Below, in pieces: positions 17,189 to 27,981 of a stretch of DNA of 64,000 bases (the stretch's first letter is position 1; the number at the start of each line of letters is the position of its first letter). The notes below the pieces were generated by a model. It was given only the letters and a program-made list of their open reading frames with translations, ran no database searches and had not been told where the DNA came from. Source of the stretch: Chondrus crispus (taxonomy: Eukaryota; Rhodophyta; Florideophyceae; Gigartinales; Gigartinaceae). The stretch covers positions 8,764 through 72,763 of the forward strand of contig NW_005179160.1 in the NCBI RefSeq assembly GCF_000350225.1, written 5' to 3'. The position numbers and the translations under genes were made by a program.

Positions 17189-19534
17189 GTGAGAGAGTCG
17201 CATTCAGGAGAATACGTCCCAATAATGGCCCTGGGCACCAGAGCCTGTGACCCAGAGCCATACAACTTTGGTCCCACTACCAGGGCTCATGGCTCCGTAA
17301 AATCCTGGTTGACAATTGATTTTTCTGATATTCGCCTCAAACGGCACTCCCATTGGTCCCGGTGGTGGACCTTGTTGGATCCTGCAAGCAAGGCCTCAAT
17401 GATGGAATATTTCCATCCACCCTCGATCGGAGCTGTAATGCGATCCGGCATCTTTGAAAAGGTTGATGAATGTTTCTGAAGTTTCAAAGGTTCCCAAGGT
17501 GCTGCCGAAAGTTTGAGCAACTTTTTCTGCGTAACTCAGAAACATTCTGGAGACGTGCACCCTCGCATTACACTACCAGTCTCCTCCATCAATAGCTGTC
17601 CGTTTATTGGGGGCGGTCATATTCTACGAGTAAATCATGTAGGAGAATGTCTGGACACATGAATCGGGTGCGTACTGTTGCCATAAGTGCGCACTGAAGA
17701 CATGTAGTTTACTGACCATTCGATGCCAGTTTCGGAGTGAGGGACATAATGACGGGGCTACAGGTCGTTCGTTTATTTTCTGGAAGCGCGGAAAGAGTGG
17801 TTATGGTTGCGAAAAGTGCGAACAGAATACTTGCAGTATCTACATCCTGGAAAACAGTGTGCGAGTGTGGGACGTGAAGGTGGGACCACATTTCGGAGAC
17901 GCAGTAAGACGCAGTAAGTGCACACATAACATGGTTGGATGGCAGTATGATGAGATGCAGACGACTGGGATATGGCGTCTGATTCCTGAGCGAAAACGTG
18001 CTGGAGTAAGACGTGGAGAGAAAGACTAAACTTCAGAGAAGAGATTTATTTAACCACTCTCTTTGACTTCACGGGTAACATAATAGGATCGGTGCGCATA
18101 GCGCGCAAGGAGCTCACTTGTCTCTGCCGTCTAATCAACATTTGTGTGTATGTGATTGCATGTCTGTGATTGTCTGTGCGTGTCTGTGTGTATGGATACT
18201 GCCCGCTGCTCCTCGTCTTGGCCACAAGCAATCACCCATCAGAGTCCCTCGGTCATACAGCACTCCTCCGACACCCCACAGGTGCCGCTAAATTCTCCTT
18301 CTACACCTTCAATCTCTTCTCCCTTGGCCTTTTTGATCTTTGCCGTCCATGTTTCTAAAAGAGATCCACAATCCATCCAATGTCGTCACTTTTACTCCAC
18401 GCAGTTCTTTCCTGCCTCTTGACCCCCGCCGGCATCCAGTTACCTCTATTCCCCCTCTATACCCACCACTTCGAATCTCCACCACTTCGTTAATCACATT
18501 CTTCCTTGCTTTGCTCATATCCTTTTCCCTCTCTCTGCCCTCCCACCCACCATGCCGCGGCGGCCATCCCTCGCCGCCTCCGTTGAGCTAACTACCAACG
18601 CCTTGGAAGGCCTCTGCCTCCTCCCCACACTCCCACTGCGCTAGCATCTCCAATTCTCTCCCACTCTTCTAACCCCTTTCGAAAAGCCGACTCCCCGCCC
18701 CTTCCCGTCTGCGCACATTCTCCTGCGCCGCCCGCTGCAGCATTCCGTCCTAGCCCAATCGCTGTCCTCCACCCCGCCCGCCGCCACCCACCTGGGCTCC
18801 CATACTGCCGCCGCTACCCTCTCCGACGCCAATTACACCACCAAACGACCCGTGCTTGCCGCGCAGCGGAACCTCTCAGCCCCACGTAGCCCGCTGCTTC
18901 GCCGCCGCCACCTACGCCCTTCTGCCTTCCGCCATCGAAGCCCGCCCGGTCCCATCCGCTTCTGCCTGACCCCGCCACCGCCATGGTGCTCGCCGTTTCT
19001 GAAGACGTACAGGAAATTTTGAATTGCGTGATTTACTTATTGTAGAATGTGACCGCCCAATTTATTGGAGCAGGGCACTGTAATCTCTCAGGCTGCCGCT
19101 GGATTGGTGAGTCTTGTAAAGTTTGGTGTCCATCTGGACATGGACTGGACCGCCTGTAAATCTATGACATGGACATGCGTCTCAATTTCATGCTTCATCA
19201 GCACCGAGCGGTGCCGACACTGCACGTCCGCTTTCTCCTTCTGTTCTTCTGTTCCGCACTTCGATTTTGATCCAGCTCTTTCCACTCAGCCTCCCTCCCC
19301 TGCTTTGTCAACGCCAACTTGCAGTTGGTTATTCTCGAAGCTGCTCACCAGAGCGGTTCTTCGCTTTTTGCTCTCGACGTGCGCTCTTGCGACGTCGCAT
19401 CCCCGTCGTGATCAGCTTCTCCGCCACTCCTTCTCCCTTCCGCTGTCCTCCCTTCGAACGCTTGTTGCTCCTTCAACCTGTCGAAGGAACTGCAACCACC
19501 CGCGTGCCCTCTCTCGCTGCTACAACACCATCCG
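17189..19534. other. 2.3 kb without a supported gene
   Basis: 17189-17480 can be read as SVKSWLTIDFSDIRLKRH, faintly like a discoidin-type domain (K-S-W-x-x-I-D-F), but only over a few residues. 18250-19000 is C/T-rich with long stop-poor stretches on the plus strand and no recognisable protein. 19065-19534 is probably the leader of the large gene that follows. Confidence 0.4.
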
Positions 19535-22500
19535 ATGTCCGCACCACTTCGCCAACGTACTTCTCAGTCCATCTTGTCAAGTACAGAAGTAGATTATGAA
19601 ACTGCCCCGCGGGCTCCTCAAGAGGCATGGGACCATATATACGAAATGAGCCCCTCAGAACGCGAGCGGCACTTCGGTGGAACGGACAGGGCATGGCGTC
19701 AGAAGATGGACATGGGCCGTTCAATCTGCAAGCTATTCGTTGAATGGACAAGGCGCGGCCCATATCACGATGTCGTGCCGAGGAGTACCAGCGCGGAGGG
19801 AGCAGAGAGTGTTCACAAGTTTGATGCTAGCTCAATCACAAGTGGCGTTGTGGTACTGCGGACCATGGAACAACGGGCACAGGCAGCGTTCCGGGCATAT
19901 AAAGACACGTTCCCAACTTCAATATGGCACTGTTGTCGCCGTTTTTGCTTTACATGTATTGCTATCGATCCTGAGAAACTGTTTCTTCTCGAAGAGCTGA
20001 GGCTGATTCATCAAATTGCAGAGCGGATGCATGCCAATATCCAGAACACTTCTGGCTTGGTTGAGACGAGGCGCAAAGGAATCGGAGGTTCTTATGTGGG
20101 GTTCGTTGCTCTTTCTCGGGAACAGAGAGAAATCGATGCAGACGCAAACGCAACGGGTCAAAAGCGTTCACTGCGCAAGTTTGCCGACTTTGTCGTCAGG
20201 GTACTGCCATTCTTGTACGGACTAGAGGACGCGCCGAGCGGTACGAAATGCCCGCCCGAAAAACTATGCACAGAGGCAATCTGTTGTCTACTCGATGTCT
20301 CGCGCAAATTTCTCTACGGCAGAAAGAAGACCACGTATTTCGGAGAGTTGTCTACTGTACTCAGCGAGCAAGAGCTGTTCTGTATCGTCGACACAGCCGG
20401 TATTCGATTGAGGCAGCACCGAAGAGTGGGAGATCGTCTAGGGTACCCGGTGATCGATGACCTGCCGACGTTCGATTGCGGTTGTAGCGAGCACTGTCTG
20501 CAGGATTTGAACATAGTATTTCTGACAAACGAGTACAACTCATTCTCACGTTGTGCGAGGGAGTTGAATCCGCGGCGAAACGAAAATCGGCACCTTCTCA
20601 ACGTCATGTTTGGCGCCCTCAGCAACTCGCCAACCAAAGTTTGTGACTCAGCCCTCTCAGCCCTCTACACTATCTCAAAGGAACATGTGTCCGACGTTCG
20701 TATTGCGCTCCAGGCTATGTGCAATGACCCTTCAGTTGAGCATCGTGGGTTTATTGAGGGAGGTGTCGAAGGGTACAGGAAGCACGGCGGGCATCCCATG
20801 AACAGATACCCTGACATAATCCGCGAAAAAGTCGAGAACCATCTGGATATGGTCTTGCGCGCCGATCCTGCGGGCTCAAATCGTCTCAACATCTGCAGAG
20901 TTTATTCGCCAGAAATCAATACCAAGGAGAAACTCCGAAAAGTGTTAGCGAAGGCTCTTGATGACGATGAAGACGTTGATGGCCAGCTGTCTCAGTCAAC
21001 ATTGCAACGAATGGTAGACAAGTACCTGGAGGTACGCAAGTGCGCCATTGAGTTTAACCAAAGCGACCACAACGCTTGTCCAAACTGTAAGACGTTGAAA
21101 TATGCGGTCCTTCACTTTCATTTCGAATCTAAGCAACTGGAGCAGAGCTACAAAGAGCAGTTCTGCAGTCTCCAGAGGCCTTTTCAGGAGGATTTGCAAG
21201 AAAGTTCGGACAGATTTATTTGTAATATTGAAACAAAACATTTCCAAGAGAGAGAGGTGTTACGAATGTTTGTTGAGCACAACGAAAGAGACGCCATGAT
21301 CCGGGCCGCTGTGAAGGAATGGAGCGACTTTTTTCGAGACACTGAAAATAGTTACCGAAGATTAAATGTATGCGGAGATGGCTGGACTTCACTGCAGAAC
21401 CATGCCGTCGTCACGCATCAGGACGATATGACAAAAGTTGATCTTCCCCACTTTGTGGTCAATGCGTCTGCAGATATCACAAGATGGCGCTTCGATGTGA
21501 ACGCGCATGTGAGCGCAGTGACCAAGGACGCCGTGATATTTTCCCATGAACAAGGGACCGGGTCGAAAAATGCCTCTGCGATAATTGAAATGATTCTGAT
21601 CGACCACCTCGTCCGGTGTAAGGGCGAGTCAATTAAGATCGTTGTGTCGGATAACGCATCAGTTGGAAAGAACTGGCTCAGTAGTATTGTCCTTCCGCAA
21701 TATATGGTAGATCAGGGCCTTGCTGATATTGTAATCGTCGTGTTTCTCGAGAACAATCATGGCAAGTGGTTGGCAGACATGCTTTTCGGCCAATGGCAGA
21801 CTCGTCGAAGAAGGAGCACTCTGCTGAGCGTTGACGATCTTCTCTCTGAGTTCGAGGCAGTGCGTTGCCGAGGTGGGAAGGTTCACGGATTTGCCGCCAA
21901 CCCATTAAGCAGCATCGATTTCGCTGCTGTCTTTGCGTCTTTGGGGTATCAGATTAAGCCGCCAAAGGACTTCGGTTTCGTTAAGAGGAACATTCACTTC
22001 GCGACAGCATGTCGTCAAAGCGCAAAGCGAAGACTGTCTGATGAGGTGAGAAAACGACTCGGTCCTGCTCTACCAGATGCGGACGGAATGGTCAGGATAT
22101 CCACGTCACCGCCATCCCATCGTCCTATAATGGAGCTGCCTTATGAGGAACGTTACGTTGAAGTCCCTGCTGCGTGCCTTTCAGATTCCCACCGTGCAAG
22201 TACTGCACAGAGTCTGCTAAATTTGGAGGGACTTCATCAAGGGCCCATACCGATGGTCGCGGTTGCACTTGACCAGCCGTTTGCATCGAGCGGGAACGGC
22301 GTGGTGTCTCAGAGGACGGCCAATCACGTGGGGTTCAACGGCCTTTCATTTCGAAGCGCAAATGGGTATCCCGAGCTGCGAAACAGCTCTTCCGACATTG
22401 TCCAACGAGCGTGGCCAGAGGGATTGAGACAACCGTACAGCATATTAGAATCTGGAGAGCCAGTGTATGGGGTGGAAAGCGTGAAGTGCGCTCCGGAGAA

Positions 22501-23002
22501 CTGGATCCTGCGCCGACCCGTCAGTCACTTTGGGAATGACCGAGATCGGAAAGCGCGTTACCCGCCACGGAACCTTCTCAACGCCAAGTTTGGTCGGGGT
22601 CCTAGGGCAAAAGACACCTGGTCTCCGACGAGCACGTATGAAGAGCCCCCATTTCCACTCATTGAACGGACCGCGGCTTACCAGGGAATGAAGAATCTTG
22701 CCATGAAAAGGGCGGACATATCGGAATCTGTCAACTTGCTCGACGCGCTTCGAGAAGTGTTCGAGTCCATGGGCGACAGGGACGGGGTTTCTGACCCATG
22801 GCTGCAACGAAGGGCGACCATGCCAGATAGGGCGGCTGTAGAGGCATACAGAAGTGAATTGTACACCTTCAACATGCGCTGGAGGGGGAACCGTCCGCAC
22901 CAAAGACGGTGCGCCAAGTCTTCAAACAGGATGAAGAAATTAGGAGGCGGGTTACGCAAGTACTACAGGAGCGTGGTCAGATGTCGTCCAACAAGACATT
23001 GA
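19535..23002 (+). CDS. large transposase-like protein with RNase H-fold DUF7869-type core
   Basis: A 1,155-residue frame. An early block CTEAICCLLDVSRKFLYGR (near residue 245) resembles the 'C..F...L.is...i' signature that precedes DUF7869 domains. SDHNACPNCKTLKYAVLHFHF (near 512) resembles their Cys pair. The core is CGDGWTSLQ (near 613), IKIVVSDNASVGKNW (near 702) and FLENNHGKWLADMLFGQW (near 736). These fit Asp, Asp and His/Asp positions of a DDE/RNase H-like fold, with NNHGKWLAD where relatives have GHTxxxxD. DUF7869 assignment is from memory of the pattern. The role (mobile-element recombinase) is inferred. The last about 40 residues are out of frame: the natural C-terminus continues in the +1/-1 register (22883-23202). 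Start chosen at the first Met; MSPSERERHFGG is further in. Confidence 0.6.
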   Translation: MSAPLRQRTSQSILSSTEVDYETAPRAPQEAWDHIYEMSPSERERHFGGTDRAWRQKMDMGRSICKLFVEWTRRGPYHDVVPRSTSAEGAESVHKFDASSITSGVVVLRTMEQRAQAAFRAYKDTFPTSIWHCCRRFCFTCIAIDPEKLFLLEELRLIHQIAERMHANIQNTSGLVETRRKGIGGSYVGFVALSREQREIDADANATGQKRSLRKFADFVVRVLPFLYGLEDAPSGTKCPPEKLCTEAICCLLDVSRKFLYGRKKTTYFGELSTVLSEQELFCIVDTAGIRLRQHRRVGDRLGYPVIDDLPTFDCGCSEHCLQDLNIVFLTNEYNSFSRCARELNPRRNENRHLLNVMFGALSNSPTKVCDSALSALYTISKEHVSDVRIALQAMCNDPSVEHRGFIEGGVEGYRKHGGHPMNRYPDIIREKVENHLDMVLRADPAGSNRLNICRVYSPEINTKEKLRKVLAKALDDDEDVDGQLSQSTLQRMVDKYLEVRKCAIEFNQSDHNACPNCKTLKYAVLHFHFESKQLEQSYKEQFCSLQRPFQEDLQESSDRFICNIETKHFQEREVLRMFVEHNERDAMIRAAVKEWSDFFRDTENSYRRLNVCGDGWTSLQNHAVVTHQDDMTKVDLPHFVVNASADITRWRFDVNAHVSAVTKDAVIFSHEQGTGSKNASAIIEMILIDHLVRCKGESIKIVVSDNASVGKNWLSSIVLPQYMVDQGLADIVIVVFLENNHGKWLADMLFGQWQTRRRRSTLLSVDDLLSEFEAVRCRGGKVHGFAANPLSSIDFAAVFASLGYQIKPPKDFGFVKRNIHFATACRQSAKRRLSDEVRKRLGPALPDADGMVRISTSPPSHRPIMELPYEERYVEVPAACLSDSHRASTAQSLLNLEGLHQGPIPMVAVALDQPFASSGNGVVSQRTANHVGFNGLSFRSANGYPELRNSSSDIVQRAWPEGLRQPYSILESGEPVYGVESVKCAPENWILRRPVSHFGNDRDRKARYPPRNLLNAKFGRGPRAKDTWSPTSTYEEPPFPLIERTAAYQGMKNLAMKRADISESVNLLDALREVFESMGDRDGVSDPWLQRRATMPDRAAVEAYRSELYTFNMRWRGNRPHQRRCAKSSNRMKKLGGGLRKYYRSVVRCRPTRH

Positions 23003-23202
23003 GGACGGGTGTCCTTTCGCAGCTTTTCGAAGAGTGCTGGAACAAGCCAGGTGGACTAGATCGTTACCTTCATTTGGTAGAGAAGGACCACGAGAGGTAC
23101 GCGTGCGAGTTTCAGGCTTTCAAGGAGATCATAAATCGCTTCGATCGCGACAATGGCCTACTACCCCGGATACCGTCTGATAATGTAAACCAAGGATACT
23201 AG
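22883..23202 (+). pseudogene. HMG-box-like C-terminus of the preceding protein, in a shifted frame
   Basis: Reads KTVRQVFKQDEEIRRRVTQ...LSQLFEECWNKPGGLDRY...KDHERYACEFQAFKE. The sequence LSxxFExxW...Y...xxDxxRYxxE fits the second and third helices of an HMG box, and ELYTFNMRW at the end of the main frame fits its first helix. The join lies at a run of five G (about 22883-22887), a likely site for a one-base indel. The alternative is that the main frame's own end is correct and this is coincidence. Confidence 0.5.
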
Positions 23203-23605
23203 AAGTTTGATGCTCTGTCCATTGCAAGAAAGAGAGGCGAGAGCGAGCGCGTGGATTCCAAAGCTATTGCAAGCTCTCCCGGCGAAAGGCCTTCTCGTAG
23301 AAAGATTGAAGAAAATGGTCTTCCTGGCTCATGCTCACGTGAAAGCTATCCCGGGGGTATGCTGCATCCCTAATCTAGGGATCTATGCACAACAGGGCTC
23401 TGTCTCGAGACGTCTTTTGCCACAGGGGCCACTCTCTAGTACCGGTTCCAGCATTGCGGTTGCAGTGGTCAAGACGGGCACAGCAGTCGACGCGAAAGGG
23501 CGCCCGTGCGTTGGTGGTAGTCCGCGCGGCTGCGCCGGTCTGGCTGCTCCTGCTGACGCGCGAGGCGGGCGCTCGGAGCCGGGCGGGTTGTCGGAAGACA
23601 GGCCC
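23203..23605. other. G/C-rich intergenic
   Basis: Open frames on both strands reflect composition; no protein family seen. Confidence 0.35.
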
Positions 23606-23725
23606 CTAACAATCGTTGTCGAAGACGAAGAAGGAGGGGCAGACCGGGTTGGTGACGGTGCGGTTGAGGCAAGAGTTGCCGGAGCCCAAGAAATAGCTCT
23701 GGTCGTACTCTGGGCGCACGTCGCG
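23606..23725 (-). pseudogene. C-terminal fragment of an unknown, probably secreted protein
   Basis: About 39 codons ending at a stop: RDVRPEYDQSYFLGSGNSC, then LNRTVTNPVCPSFFVFDNDC. Three Cys and an N-glycosylation-type NRT suggest an extracellular protein. Upstream the frame dissolves into Arg/Pro-rich sequence, so only an end fragment remains. Confidence 0.3.
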
Positions 23726-23939
23726 CCACGGCTTCGACCGAGCCCTGAGACGGGCGCCTGGCGTGGTGCGGCGAGCAGAGCACCCACCGCGCGGACTGCG
23801 GGTGCTACGTCTCTGACATGGTGGATCGGTGGGAGGAGGGTAGAGATCGGGGCACTGATATGCGGAATGGATGGGGACTGGGCATCGTTGCAGTACACTT
23901 GGAGGCATATCTGGCGAGGTCCTGAATAAGAGTTTGGCG

Positions 23940-24215
23940 TTTAGGGACCGACTGCATTTCAAGAGTGCCTTCAGTGAGAGGCTCACCTTGGCCTTGTCAA
24001 GGGCAAGCCGTTTATGGCTCAGATGAGGATCGCCTTCCAGATGCCGAGCTGCCTCTACTTGGTCACCAATTTTTACGAGGGCGGTGACCAGTTTTCCTTC
24101 GTTTGCTCCAACCACGAGAATGTGACAGAGAGCCAGGCGACCAGTATTATCTCCGAGGCGGTCGTTTCCCTGCAGAGCATGCACGAAATGGGCATTGTGT
24201 GTTGTGACTCTTTAT
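23940..24215 (+). pseudogene. AGC-type protein kinase fragment
   Basis: Reads PFMAQMRIAFQMPSCLYLVT, NFYEGGDQFSFV and ISEAVVSLQSMHEMGIVCCD. This follows the AGC kinase stretch from the beta-4 strand and hinge (xxFxxxxxLYLVxxFxxGGxLF) to the start of the catalytic loop (SLHxxGIVYRDLKPEN). It stops just at the catalytic Asp, where the minus-strand gene's end begins. No N-lobe lysine region or activation segment remains. Confidence 0.45.
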
Positions 24216-24216
24216 T

Positions 24217-25521
24217 TCAATTCTGGTCGGGATCCACCCAACGCATTTCTTCGTACGACTTTAGGCCATATAAACTACGAACCGTTGCTATCTGATCCCT
24301 GGTACGCTTCAGACTCCTCTCTATTTCTGAATGATCATGCCCTGCATTCGTGTTGAAAGCTTTGGCGTGTGCATAGGCCATAATATTCTTGACCAAAAGT
24401 GGAGCAACCACTTGCCCATTTTTGTATTTCTCTCTAAATGCCCCAACGACAAACTGGAACTTCGAATCGAGGCGCTCGTCGAATAGCATACAGAGCACCA
24501 GGAAGACGTCATCACAGTATGACAGCTCCAAGTAGTGCATCATAAACCGTAGCATGTCGTCATTTGGTCCTCCAAGTAGCGAATTGTGAGATAATGACTC
24601 TGACTGAAGAGTGGTACCTGTACTTGTGCTGGCGACCTCCAATGCACCGCTACTCGTCAGAGCCCCATCGCCACTTTCTCGAATATGAATCTGAGGATCC
24701 CTAGACCCTTCTATACCTACATAATTTACAGCGCTGCTTCCGTTGCCAAGCGGTTCCACATGCTTACCGTTCTCACCTTCGACACCTTGGCGCTGCAATG
24801 CTCCGCCGACATTTTGCGTACGCACGACTACGTGTGCACGTTCCGACGATCCCGTCAACAGCTGCTGACTACTTTCCAATGGAAAACCAACGTAGCCTGC
24901 CTCCTTGTTCGACAGATATTTGTACTTTTTAATTGCTTCGACACAGACTGAGAGCGACTCCTGCAATGAAAATGAGAGCACGCCAAGGCCACTCAACCGC
25001 TTCAGCCACTCGATGAGGGGATTCATCTCCGAGGTTGTCCGCGTCAAACAGGGAAATCTTCTGTAGCGGTAGACTTTCACTCGGAATTTGCATGCATCCG
25101 GAGTCGCCGCATCACACGTGTAAATTCTTACAAGTTGAGTGGGATTTCCGAGAAGTCCTTGGATTTCGTAGGTTTTCTGGAGGGTCGTAGAGCGTTCATT
25201 CCTACCAAGCAAGTACTTGTCCTTAATTATGTTTTCAAAAACCTCCACAAATGGACCACTGCGCGACGAGAAAGGAATGAAATCGCGTTGCTCTCCCGGA
25301 ACGAAAAAAACTCCCACGTAACCTGAAAAGTACTTCTCTTGCGCGTTTCGGCGTGGCGCGCGATATCGGCGGTTTCTGGCAAGACGATGCGACGCTCGCG
25401 GATCTCGGCGCGTGGCATCAATTTTGGATGCCCTGAAGCGTCCGTCGGCTCCACGCGGTTTGTTTCTGCGCGTAGATGTGAACGCATGTGCAGAATCAGG
25501 TCGCAAATGTGATGAATCCAT
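24217..25521 (-). CDS. hypothetical protein, 434 aa
   Basis: One uninterrupted frame with ordinary composition, the best candidate host-like gene between 23 and 27 kb. The N-terminal about 60 residues are Arg-rich (RRDPRASHRLARNRRYRAPRR). The middle has YFSGYVGVFFVPGEQRD and YVGFPLESSQQLL, where YVGF/YVGV recurs. The C-terminal third is helical (DDVFLVLCMLFDERLDSKF, VGAFREKYKNGQVVAPLL, IERSLKRTRDQIATVRSLYG). No membrane segment or known motif. Basic N-terminus and helical tail could fit a DNA-associated or mobile-element protein, but I cannot name a family. Confidence 0.55.
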   Translation of the reverse strand: MDSSHLRPDSAHAFTSTRRNKPRGADGRFRASKIDATRRDPRASHRLARNRRYRAPRRNAQEKYFSGYVGVFFVPGEQRDFIPFSSRSGPFVEVFENIIKDKYLLGRNERSTTLQKTYEIQGLLGNPTQLVRIYTCDAATPDACKFRVKVYRYRRFPCLTRTTSEMNPLIEWLKRLSGLGVLSFSLQESLSVCVEAIKKYKYLSNKEAGYVGFPLESSQQLLTGSSERAHVVVRTQNVGGALQRQGVEGENGKHVEPLGNGSSAVNYVGIEGSRDPQIHIRESGDGALTSSGALEVASTSTGTTLQSESLSHNSLLGGPNDDMLRFMMHYLELSYCDDVFLVLCMLFDERLDSKFQFVVGAFREKYKNGQVVAPLLVKNIMAYAHAKAFNTNAGHDHSEIERSLKRTRDQIATVRSLYGLKSYEEMRWVDPDQN

Positions 25522-26902
25522 TGGGCTTCTAGAAGCCTATGCCGGTATCAGGGTGAGAAAAAGGAGAGGATGCGACTGGCTTAACTGCATCAGTAGGACT
25601 GGAACACCGGAGGATTGATATTTGAATAATGGCAAGTGGTTCGGGAATGGCAAAGCTAGATATACAATTGAATCGAGAGAGCTGCTTTAAGTCTGCGTAT
25701 CAATGCGTGACGGATTGCACAGAAAAAAAACATGTGCGGCCATACGTTTGACTTTTTAAATGACTCGAGAGAGGTTAAACTTCGCCAGATCTATGTAAAA
25801 AATGGAGGCTACGGCATGATTTGAAATAGAGGCATACTCTCTAGAAGGGCACTGAGGGTGCCGGTACGTGTGAATTTACTGCGTATCGACACAGCAGGAA
25901 TGATTTTGCACAGAACATTTGCACCCTGAATTTTAATTGGCTGTGTCGGTAGAGTTAGAGCCCACGTGGAGCTACAGTCTCAGGGTTTGTTTTCGTCGCG
26001 TGCGGCAAAAAGATAACTTTATTTAGTCGTCTCAGAACCGTCTTACAGCGTATGCAGCGACCCCTACCAAAAACCCCGGGGAATTAACGACAGCAATGCA
26101 CGTCGCGACAACCCTCTCAGTCCAAGTGGACCCCCTCAATTGGAAAACCGTCAAGAGCCATTTGGTGCGGGAGCGCGAATTCTTGTGGTACTTATACCTG
26201 CAATTGGTGGAAATTTTATTGGCAATTTTAGATTTGGCTAATAATACTGAGCAAAATCAAAGAATTGTGCATTGCTGGCATCTCCAAATATGTGCTCAAG
26301 ACTCAAAAATGATTACTGTGATACAGTCGGTAATTGTCGGAAGTGTACACCATATTATCTGAGTTCGATTCCTACAATAGCCGGGCAGCTGTTGAGAAGG
26401 GGTGTCAGGGAAGGCGGGGAGACAGTCAAAGAGACGCAGGGATGGAACGAGGAGGAGCGGGAAGCTAGTGAGAGTGCGCAGCGTTAATGTCCGGAGGATG
26501 GCGGACAGGGCGGGATAATACGCAAGTGGGTGCAATAATTGAAAGAGAGCACTGGGTCAGGTCAGAGGCCGGCGTAGGGGGTGGGGTCTGGGAGTGGTTG
26601 GTTGTGGGGACTGTGTGTTGGGATTGTGTATTATGTTTATGCGTGCGAGAGTATCAGCAAAGCCCTAACGAGACCGCTGTTTCCACTGTACCAGCTCCAA
26701 ACGATTCTATACCACCTAACTGTTTGTTTGTGTACTTGGATGCGCTTCCAGTGAATTGTCTTTGTCTTCCGGGGGAAAGAAAAGAGCCTCAACGTCCGTG
26801 CCCCACCACTACTTGTCTTCCAAATACGCCGCCGTTTCTGTGGGTGTTACCGGCCCATCCACTTCACTCAGATAATCCAAGAGAGACTCACGCGCTTTCG
26901 AA

Positions 26903-26958
26903 GTCCAGAATTGAAGGTCTTTGTGCTCGCACGAGCACAAAGACCTTCAATTCTGGAC
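26903..26958. repeat. 56-bp perfect palindrome (27-bp arms, 2-bp centre)
   Basis: The arm runs from GTCCAGAATTGAAGG to TTTGTGCTCG. It is followed by CA and then its exact reverse complement. Transcribed RNA would form a 27-bp stem with almost no loop. The same short peptide can be read on both strands as a result. Confidence 0.95.
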
Positions 26959-26960
26959 AG

Positions 26961-26976
26961 CTGGTGCGAGCACCAG
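26961..26976. repeat. small perfect hairpin next to the 56-bp palindrome
   Basis: CTGGTGC-GA-GCACCAG, 2 bp after the larger palindrome. Confidence 0.8.
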
Positions 26977-27393
26977 ATCATCACCTCGAGGACCTTTTCC
27001 ATACGTAAGCAATTTGTAACCAGCTCGATTAGCTGTAATGATATCTTCCAACTGAGCCACTTTTCCACAAAACCGAAAAGAATCGGCAAACCATTGCTAA
27101 AATGTTGCGGAAATTTTAGGCGAAACTATAAACGTCCGTGCAAGTTTTGGAAAGACGTGGTCACAAGCATAACTGGACTTACAGTGACAGGTATTTCCCG
27201 TAGCGATTCCATCATGCTTCGTCCACTGTTGGCAGTAGCGCACCAATGATATTTAAACGAATACAAATGCGCTACAACACGGCATACCAGGCGAGCTGAG
27301 TCATGGACGCAACACCAGGGGCAAAAATGAGACGGGGCCAGGGCCAGACGTCTCGGAGCGGATGACTGCGCAGGACCTATTCCCCTGATCGCG

Positions 27394-27574
27394 ACTCTGA
27401 GAGCTGCCAGAGGTACCACGACCACGCGAAGGCACAACGTGTTCGAGCCGCACCATGCCATGATGGGCGGGTGGACCTGATGCTTAGCCAAGAGCCTCGC
27501 AAGGATTTTTCGGGGGGCTCCGGCTGACGAGAAACGAAATTGCGTTGGACGGCATCACACGCATTACTTCAAAG
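27394..27574 (+). pseudogene. FG-GAP/VCBS gene remnant, left part
   Basis: Reads AKAQRVRAAPCHDGRVDLML then SQEPRKDFSGGSG, aligning with VRAADYDGDGQVDMMFSQ of the 15778 fragment but with the calcium-binding Asp residues lost. It continues with LDGITRITSK up to the TA that marks the pogo insertion at 27575. The rest of the gene resumes at 36544. Confidence 0.55.
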
Positions 27575-27576
27575 TA

Positions 27577-27603
27577 AAGGTAGGTGGCCCTAATTCTTGG
27601 CCA
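27577..27603 (+). repeat. left terminal inverted repeat of pogo-like element
   Basis: A 27-bp perfect match to the reverse complement of 36515-36541. Inside it, CCCTAAT...TTGGCCA is repeated at 27608-27625, a possible second transposase site. Confidence 0.92.
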
Positions 27604-27981
27604 GTGCCCCTAATCATTTGGCCACCTTGTTTGTTACGTAATAATAATCGAAATTATAATAATTATGCACTCTCGGTCCACACAATGGCCCTTCTCATCT
27701 CTTCTGAATGCGGTTGTGCCAAAACATGTGGTGGAATTCAAAAACAAATCAGACCAATCGATTCAGCTGTGTCCAAAACAGCGGAATACGATCTATCAGA
27801 TCCTAGATCCTCATGAATACAGTGAGAGGGCGGGTTTCTGGGATCAATGTCGCCAAAACCCCGCCTTCCCATTCACAAGCAGGCATCAAACTAGAATTGC
27901 TGCCCCCCTTTCACTCTTCTCCCACTTTTCCTTGTTCCTTCTCCTCAACTTGCCATCCCTGCGATAGCATAAGACGACATT

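Larger units (their letters stand above)
25522..27393. other. 1.9 kb without a supported gene
   Basis: A/T-rich to 26.4 kb, then mixed. Open frames are short and overlap on both strands. Two perfect hairpins lie at 26903-26976. Confidence 0.45.

Noticed and set aside
17111..17479. Discoidin (F5/8 type C)-like frame
   Set aside because: Resemblance is limited to about ten residues (KSWLTIDF region) and the frame crosses the duplication edge.
23383..23929. 170-residue minus and 240-residue plus frames
   Set aside because: Overlapping compositional frames in G/C-rich DNA; only the short fragment at 23606-23725 reads like protein.
26300..26390. tRNA-like B box (GTTCGATTCC) at about 26364
   Set aside because: The T-arm stem does not pair and no acceptable A box or acceptor stem is present at the right distance.
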